Assembly: GCA_947625235.1 (NCBI GenBank) | Contig: CANQNP010000004.1 | Span: forward strand, 1-56,358 | Reading direction: 5' to 3' | From: an uncultured Atopobiaceae bacterium | GTDB lineage: Bacteria > Actinomycetota > Coriobacteriia > Coriobacteriales > Atopobiaceae | DNA length: 56,358 nucleotides | Part shown: positions 51,553 through 56,358 of the stretch, piece by piece | Position numbering within the stretch: the first letter of the stretch is position 1 | How the letters are laid out: every line of letters begins with the position of its first letter | Translations under genes and position numbers: made by a program | The notes under the pieces: model-generated | What the model was told of the DNA's origin: nothing | What the model saw: only the letters and a program-made list of their open reading frames with translations | The model's database searches: none

Positions 51553-52665
51553 ATGACGCGCTTCACGACGAAACTCCGAGGCATCGCGGCAGGCCTGTGC
51601 GCAGGCGTGGTGGCCCTTTCCCTCGGCTTCGCCTCTCCCGCCATCGCCGACGAGCCCTCGATCGACGAGCTCGAGGCGCGCGTGGCCGCCGCGGCGAAGA
51701 CCTACGAGGACGCGATGGCCAAGGTGCAGCAGCTCGAGGCCTCCATCCAGGAAAACCAAGCCAAGATCGCCGACATCGAGGCGAGGATCCCCGAGCAGAA
51801 GGAGAAGAGCGCCGAGGCCATCCGCAGGCTCTATAAGTTCGGGCAGAACAAGAACGGCCTCCTCGAGCTCATCCTCTCCACCGACGACTTCAACTCGTTC
51901 ATCTCCATGGTGGGCTACCTCGGCGCCGTGACCGATGCCAACACCGCCGAGGCCAATCGACTCTCCAACCTCAAGGCCGAGCTCGAGAGCACCGAGGCGA
52001 CGCTCGAGGCGCAAAAGGAAGAGGCCGAGAAGCAGCGCGAGATCGCCGACCAAGCGGTGGAAGAAGCAGAGGAGCTCCGCGACCAAGCGGTGGCGGAAGC
52101 CGCGCGCAAGGCCGCGGAGGAGGCTGCGAGGGCAGCGGCGCGAAGTGCCGCGCAGGAAGCGGTCTTCGGAGGCGACACCTCGGCCCTCAACAGCGCCATC
52201 CACGAATCCGCGCCCCAGAACCAGCCTCCCGCGGCGGAGCCGGCGAAGCCCTCCGAGAGCCCCTCCTCGAGCGCGAACCCGAATGCGTCGGTTGAGCCCA
52301 CCGATCGCGACAGCTTCATCGCGGAGTGGACGGAGCGCATCGACGCCTACCTCGCGGGCTCTCCCCTCGCGGGCTACGGCTATGCCTTCGCCGAGGCTGC
52401 CTGCGACTACGGCGTGGATCCGCGTTGGTCTCCCGCCATCTCCAACACCGAGAGCTCCAAGGGCGCGAACTGCTTCCTCCCCCACAACGCGTGGGGCTGG
52501 GGCGAGACCACGTGGCCTGATTGGGAGACGGCCATCCGCGCCCACGTGCGCGGGCTTGCGCAGGGCTACGGCTACACCATCAGCGAGGCCGCGGCCCAGA
52601 AGTATTGTCCGCCCAACGCCCACGATTGGTACGTGGCCACCGCGTCGGAAATGGCCAAGATCTAG
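51553..52665 (+). CDS. Secreted coiled-coil cell-wall protein with lysozyme-like C-terminal domain
   Basis: The 370-residue protein has a Sec signal peptide (about 1-32, cleavage after SPAIA), a long coiled coil with PcsB-like pattern (about 37-200: EARVAAAAKTYEDAM, LYKFGQNKNGLLELIL), an Ala/Pro/Ser linker (200-255) and a C-terminal domain (about 260-370) with YGVDPRWSPAISNTESSKG, NAWGWGE and GYGYTISEAAAQKYCPPN. The ESSKG position looks like the catalytic Glu region of lytic transglycosylase/glucosaminidase-like domains. It likely acts on septal peptidoglycan under FtsEX-type control, by analogy to PcsB; no ftsEX is in view. The ribosome-binding site is poor (AAGGAT 17 bases upstream). Confidence 0.82.
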   Translation: MTRFTTKLRGIAAGLCAGVVALSLGFASPAIADEPSIDELEARVAAAAKTYEDAMAKVQQLEASIQENQAKIADIEARIPEQKEKSAEAIRRLYKFGQNKNGLLELILSTDDFNSFISMVGYLGAVTDANTAEANRLSNLKAELESTEATLEAQKEEAEKQREIADQAVEEAEELRDQAVAEAARKAAEEAARAAARSAAQEAVFGGDTSALNSAIHESAPQNQPPAAEPAKPSESPSSSANPNASVEPTDRDSFIAEWTERIDAYLAGSPLAGYGYAFAEAACDYGVDPRWSPAISNTESSKGANCFLPHNAWGWGETTWPDWETAIRAHVRGLAQGYGYTISEAAAQKYCPPNAHDWYVATASEMAKI

Positions 52666-52773
52666 CTAACTGGGAAAAACCGCGGGTAGATCGCGTGCAT
52701 TGATGTTCCGAAACGACATGCGGATGATCACGAACAAGAGCCAGCAGAACATGATCGTGACGAAGGCTTCCAT
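52666..52773 (-). CDS. Candidate 35-residue membrane peptide
   Basis: A short frame starting at ATG 52773 with a strong GGGAGGAG site seven bases upstream encodes 35 residues: a hydrophobic helix (about residues 3-18, rich in Ile, Phe, Leu, Val and Trp), then RMSFRNINARDLPAVFPS, a basic and polar tail. Its stop codon abuts that of the coiled-coil gene on the other strand. The pattern (one membrane span, basic tail) resembles small membrane proteins such as KdpF or type I toxins, but I recognise no family. Coding status is supported only by the ribosome-binding site and composition. Confidence 0.45.
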   Translation of the reverse strand: MEAFVTIMFCWLLFVIIRMSFRNINARDLPAVFPS

Positions 52774-53124
52774 GGCTCGCTCCTCCCCTCTGCGCTCTGG
52801 ACCCCTACGACGACGCCCAGCATCTTCAACGTTCCGTCGTCGACCTCGAGCACGAGGTGATCGTACTTCTCGCAATTGACAACAATTCGAGGCGTTTCGC
52901 ACGACCTCTGCCGCGCGGGCCATCCTTTCGCATTTGAATCCGCGCACCCCTCTCTTTCGCATGAGGTTTGCGTCGCGCATGCACCTCTTTCGCAGGATCG
53001 GCGCATCATCGCAGCTAAGGGCATTCGTGGCGACTACGGGAACTTAACATCCGCGAGGCCAAGATCTAAGCTTGCCGGAAGCCTTGACGAGGCTCCCTTT
53101 TCCATTTGAACCGAAAGGCTTGCC
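52774..53124. other. Non-coding region with TTTCGCA repeats
   Basis: No convincing gene is seen here beyond the short peptide frame on its left. Near its middle is AATTGACAACAATT (52874-52887), an inverted repeat that contains a perfect -35 box TTGACA (52876-52881) without a matching -10. The four TTTCGCA copies are listed separately. The A/T content appears somewhat higher than in the flanking genes, and remnants of a degraded gene cannot be excluded. Confidence 0.5.
52895..52994 (+). repeat. Four TTTCGCA direct repeats with about 31-base period
   Basis: TTTCGCA occurs at 52895-52901, 52926-52932, 52955-52961 and 52988-52994; start-to-start distances are 31, 29 and 33 bases, close to three helical turns. 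The flanks differ (the last two share CTC before the motif). The group lies between the candidate peptide on the minus strand and the M16 peptidase on the plus strand, so it could serve either as a regulator-binding cluster. Confidence 0.6.
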
Positions 53125-56118
53125 ATGAGCTCGTTCACGCTGCCGTCACATGATCCGCGCCTGCGTCCGAGAGCGACGTTCTCGGGGTTTGAGCTCGAGC
53201 GATGCGAGGACGTGCCCGAGATCGACGGCGAGGCGCTCGTCTTTGCGCACCCCGCGAGCGGGCTTCGGCTCCTCTGGCTCGCCAACGACGACGTCGAGCG
53301 CGCCTTCTCGATCACCTTCAAGACGCCGCCCGCCGACGACACCGGCGTCTTCCACATCCTCGAGCACTCCGTCCTCGACGGCTCCGAGCGCTACCCCGTG
53401 AAGGAGCCCTTCGTCGAGCTGCTCAAGACCTCGATGGCCACCTTCCTGAACGCCTTCACCTTCCCCGACAAGACGATGTATCCCGTGGCCTCCACGAACG
53501 TGGACGACCTCGAGAACCTGATGGACGTGTACTTCGACGCCGTCTTCCACCCCGACCTCCACACGCGCCCGGAGATCTTCGAGCAGGAGGGCTGGTACCT
53601 CGAGCTCGAGGACGCGGACGCGCCCCTCAAGCGAAACGGCGTCGTGCTGAACGAGATGAAGGGCGCGCTCTCCGACCCCGACGACGTGCTCTACCTCGGC
53701 GTGAAGCAGGCGCTCTTCCCGAGCACGTGCTATCGCTACGAATCGGGCGGCGACCCGAAGGCCATCCCGACCCTCACCTACGAGCGCTACTGCGACGCGC
53801 ACCTTCGCCACTATCGGCCGGAGAACGCCCATGCGGTGCTCTACGGCGACCTCGACATCGAGCGGGAGCTCGCCTTCCTGGACGAGCGCCTCGGGAAGCT
53901 CGACCTTCCGGATGCCGGCCCCGTGAACCCGCTTGCGCTCCAAGAACCCACCGGCTGGACCACGAGCGAAAAGACCATGGCCACGAGCCCGGAGAACGCC
54001 GCCGTGGCCGTGGGGATCGCCTTCGCGAAGTCCTCCGAGCGCGAGCGCATCCTCGCCGCGGACGTGCTCCTCGACGCGCTCGCTGGCTCGAACGAGGCGC
54101 CGCTCAAGCGCGCCGTCCTCACGAGCGGCCTCGGACGCGAGTTCCTCGCCTACGTGGTGGACGCGTGCGCGCAGCCCTTCATCCTCTTCGAGCTCAAGGG
54201 CGCGAAGGCGGACGCCGCCGCGCCCTTCAAGGAGCTCCTCGTGAGCGAGCTCACGCGCGCGGCTGACGAGGGCATCGACCGCGCGCGCCTCGAGGCCTCC
54301 CTCGCCTCCGTGGAATTCGACCTCCGCGAGAACGAGAGCACCTATCCCCTCGGCATCGCGTACTCGATGGCGAGCCTCGCGAGCTGGCTCTACGACGAGG
54401 ACGACCCGCTCTCCTACATCCGCTACGAGGAGGCGCTCGCGCACGTCAAGGAGGGCCTCGACGCGGGGCTCTTCGAGGAGCTCCTGGGCGAGATCCTCGG
54501 CTGCGAGCACGCCTGCACCGTGGAGCTCGTGCCCGTGGCGGAGGGCGCCGGCGACGCCGAGGAGGCCGAGCTCGCCGCCCTCAAGGCCTCGCTCACCGCG
54601 AGCGAGGTCGAGGGCATCGTCGAGGAGACGAGGCGCCTCCACGAGCTCCAGGCCGCGCCCGACACGCCGGAGGCCCTCGCCACGCTCCCGCGCCTTCGCG
54701 TGGACGAGATCGGCGAGGAGCGCGAGGACCCCCCGCTCGAGGCCATCGACGGCGCGCCGCTTCTCGTGGCCGACCTCGAAACCCACGGCATCGACTACGT
54801 GAACTACAGCTTCGACCTCGAGGGATTCGAGACCTCCGACCTCCCCGTCCTCGCCATCCTCTCGAGCGTCCTCGGCAAGCTCCCCACGCGCCGCCACAGC
54901 GCCGAGGAGCTCGACACGCTCGTGGAATCCACGCTTGGCGACCTCAGCTTCCAGGTGACGTCGCTCGGCCTCTGGAAGCGCCCGGGGGAGGCGCGCACGG
55001 TCATGGGCACCATGGCGGCGCTCCTTCCCGAGCACCTTGACGACCTCATCGAGCTCACGCAGGAGATCTGGCTCGAGACGGACTTCAGCGACCTCGAGCG
55101 CATCCGCGCCATCCTCACCCAGAACAAGCTCTGGCTCGAGCAGGGCATGGTCTCGGGGGGCCACGTGGTGGCGCTCTCGCGCATCGCCGCGAGGAGCTCC
55201 AAGGCCGCGAGGATTGCGCAACACCTCGCGGGGATCGACTTCTACCGCGCGCTCACGCACCTCGTGGAGCACTTCGACGAGGAGGCGCAGCCCCTCGCCG
55301 AGCGCCTCGCCGAGCTCGCGCACGAGGTCTTCTGCAGGAGGCGCCTCACGATCTCGGCGGCGGGCCCGAGCGCGCGTTCCCTTTGGGACGCGGGGTGCGC
55401 GGCTCGCCTCCCCGAGGGGGCGGCCCTTGGCGGCTCCTTCGCCTTCGAGGGCGAGATCGGCGAGGTGGAGGCCTTCAGCGTGCCCGCGGGCGTGGTCTAC
55501 GTCGCGCTCGGCGGCCCGTTCGAGGACGCCGAGGTCGCGGTGGACGGGCGCGCCATCGTGGCCGCCCATGCGCTCACCTACGACTACCTCTGGAAGGAAG
55601 TGCGCATCCTCGGCGGCGCCTATGGCGCGGGCCTGAGGTGCGGCACGAGCAGCGTCGCGGGCTTCTACTCCTTCCGCGACCCCGCCGTCGACCCCACCAT
55701 CGCCCGCTTCCAAAACGCCGCCACGTGGCTGGGCACGGCCCCCCTCACCTCGAGCGACGTCGACGGCTACATCGTGGCGTGCGTGGGATCCGCCGATAAG
55801 CCGCTTCGCGCGAAGGCGCTCCTTCGGCGCCTCGACGCCGAGCGGCTCTCGGAAAAGCCCCATGACGCGCGCCGCCGGCAGCGCGACGAGATCCTGCGCA
55901 CCACGCCCGAGGGCTTGAGGGCGTTTGCCCGACCGCTCGGCAAGCTCATCGCCAAAGCGGGTATCTGCTGCATAGGCGAAGCCTCGCTCCTCAACGCCTC
56001 GAGCGTGGGCGAGGTGGCCACGGAGCTCATCCACGGCGGCGGAGGAGGCGACGATGCCAGCGCAAACCAAGTCGGACGGAGACAAGCTCGGCGTCCGCAT
56101 CCTCGATCTCTGGGCTGA
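53125..56118 (+). CDS. M16C metalloprotease (presequence-protease-like)
   Basis: The 997-residue zinc protease is related to PreP/Cym1 and insulinase enzymes that degrade peptides inside a closed chamber. The inverted zinc motif HILEH is at residues 77-81, followed by EPFVELLKTSMATFLNAFTFPDKTMYPVAST, and the second part of the active site with NEMKGALSDPDDVL. Three further M16-like domains complete the molecule; the C-terminal domain has the usual YLWKEVRILGGAYGAG pattern. No signal peptide is seen, so it is probably cytoplasmic. GAAAGG precedes the ATG. The last 22 residues overlap the next gene in another frame and are not family-like. Confidence 0.93.
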   Translation: MSSFTLPSHDPRLRPRATFSGFELERCEDVPEIDGEALVFAHPASGLRLLWLANDDVERAFSITFKTPPADDTGVFHILEHSVLDGSERYPVKEPFVELLKTSMATFLNAFTFPDKTMYPVASTNVDDLENLMDVYFDAVFHPDLHTRPEIFEQEGWYLELEDADAPLKRNGVVLNEMKGALSDPDDVLYLGVKQALFPSTCYRYESGGDPKAIPTLTYERYCDAHLRHYRPENAHAVLYGDLDIERELAFLDERLGKLDLPDAGPVNPLALQEPTGWTTSEKTMATSPENAAVAVGIAFAKSSERERILAADVLLDALAGSNEAPLKRAVLTSGLGREFLAYVVDACAQPFILFELKGAKADAAAPFKELLVSELTRAADEGIDRARLEASLASVEFDLRENESTYPLGIAYSMASLASWLYDEDDPLSYIRYEEALAHVKEGLDAGLFEELLGEILGCEHACTVELVPVAEGAGDAEEAELAALKASLTASEVEGIVEETRRLHELQAAPDTPEALATLPRLRVDEIGEEREDPPLEAIDGAPLLVADLETHGIDYVNYSFDLEGFETSDLPVLAILSSVLGKLPTRRHSAEELDTLVESTLGDLSFQVTSLGLWKRPGEARTVMGTMAALLPEHLDDLIELTQEIWLETDFSDLERIRAILTQNKLWLEQGMVSGGHVVALSRIAARSSKAARIAQHLAGIDFYRALTHLVEHFDEEAQPLAERLAELAHEVFCRRRLTISAAGPSARSLWDAGCAARLPEGAALGGSFAFEGEIGEVEAFSVPAGVVYVALGGPFEDAEVAVDGRAIVAAHALTYDYLWKEVRILGGAYGAGLRCGTSSVAGFYSFRDPAVDPTIARFQNAATWLGTAPLTSSDVDGYIVACVGSADKPLRAKALLRRLDAERLSEKPHDARRRQRDEILRTTPEGLRAFARPLGKLIAKAGICCIGEASLLNASSVGEVATELIHGGGGGDDASANQVGRRQARRPHPRSLG

Positions 56119-56358
56119 CATCATCGACGCACAGATCGACGAGCGCCCGAACTACACGGCGTACTGGCTCGTGAAGGCATTCCAGATCAAGCGCGCCGTC
56201 TCGCACTACCTGCCGGATTCGTGGATGTACGAGAGCGCGAAGCAGGCACAGCTCCTCTCGGTGGACGCCATCACCGGCGCGCTCGAGCACGCCGACGAGA
56301 GCGTGCTCACGAGCATCTTCATGCCGAACGAGATCTTCCATGCGCTCGGGCTTCGTCC
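56054..56358 (+). CDS. 2-hydroxyacyl-CoA dehydratase-like subunit (3' part cut by window edge)
   Basis: About 101 codons are visible. GGAGGAGG lies four bases before the ATG. The product starts with an Ala/Gln/Lys-rich stretch, then LWADIIDAQIDERPNYTAYWLVKAFQIKRAV and ends TSIFMPNEIFHALGLR, which resembles the entry to 2-hydroxyglutaryl-CoA dehydratase D-component (HgdB/FldBC-like) proteins, where an N-terminal ITAYMPSEILHALGL-like segment precedes the Fe-S cysteines. Those cysteines lie beyond the window, so the assignment is provisional. It overlaps the M16 gene by 65 bases and is thus likely coupled to it. Confidence 0.6.
   Translation, partial: MPAQTKSDGDKLGVRILDLWADIIDAQIDERPNYTAYWLVKAFQIKRAVSHYLPDSWMYESAKQAQLLSVDAITGALEHADESVLTSIFMPNEIFHALGLR

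Noticed and set aside
52728-53024. A 98-residue minus-strand frame with repeated Cys-Glu
   Set aside because: The repeats come from the TTTCGCA motifs, whose spacing is not a multiple of three, and no ribosome-binding site supports the start.
53146-56124. A 992-codon minus-strand frame opposite the M16 protease
   Set aside because: Same antisense effect of codon usage; composition is not protein-like and the plus strand has the HILEH motif and full family pattern.

Overview
The window is a 56 kb stretch of a high-GC, densely packed bacterial chromosome. Family content suggests a fermentative actinomycete of class Coriobacteriia (Olsenella/Atopobium-like); this is inference from gene content, not from a marker phylogeny. 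Supporting features are D-lactate dehydrogenase beside pyruvate kinase, phosphotransacetylase, a manganese-type pyrophosphatase, an archaeal-type topoisomerase I, a T-box leader in front of pheST, a Tad pilus locus without an outer-membrane secretin, and a 2-hydroxyacyl-CoA dehydratase-like gene at the right edge.

Left part (1-5.1 kb): the end of an envelope-polysaccharide locus (family-2 glycosyltransferase and UDP-galactopyranose mutase, minus strand), divergent pta, tRNA-Phe(GAA), and an M32 carboxypeptidase. 5.1-15.8 kb (all minus): a Tad/Flp pilus operon, transcribed right to left. It holds a CpaB-like SAF protein, a CpaE-like ATPase, the CpaF/TadA ATPase, TadB, TadC, a Flp pilin with an unusually long leader, an anchored protein, a second Flp-like pilin, a TadE-like pseudopilin, a 702-residue TadG-like protein, a second TadE-like protein, a DUF192 protein and a zinc-ribbon/FHA protein. 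Most junctions are ATGA or GTGA stop-start overlaps, so the locus is translationally coupled.

16-24 kb: rsgA GTPase and a calcium-type P-type ATPase (minus), then D-lactate dehydrogenase and pyruvate kinase (plus, end of glycolysis), and a zinc-dependent phospholipase C-like protein behind a 410-base intergenic stretch rich in inverted repeats. 24-33 kb (minus): pheST under a Phe T-box, and upstream of it an amino-sugar/cell-wall cluster (flavodoxin, nagA, ROK kinase, a D-Ala-D-Ala-ligase-like ATP-grasp enzyme, an aminotransferase) closed by a strong terminator.

33-43.4 kb (minus): a conserved DNA-maintenance cluster, topA-tmk-holB-ricT, preceded by tatA-tatC, a STAS anti-anti-sigma protein, a membrane-anchored TPR protein and a class Ic aminotransferase. 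43.5-56 kb: a small unknown gene, nhaA, ppaC, degV, pcrA (sharing its stop with degV), uppP, uspA, a secreted coiled-coil cell-wall protein, a region with a candidate 35-residue membrane peptide and four TTTCGCA repeats, an M16C metalloprotease and the start of a 2-hydroxyacyl-CoA dehydratase-like gene.

The most unusual items are the composition of the Tad locus (long-leader pilin, embedded DUF192 and FHA genes), the unexplained structured leader before 23,100, the terminator 41 nt in front of the secreted coiled-coil gene, the altered metal-binding triad of the Ddl-like enzyme, and the repeat/peptide region at 52.7-53.1 kb. No CRISPR array, insertion sequence, prophage or rRNA gene was seen.
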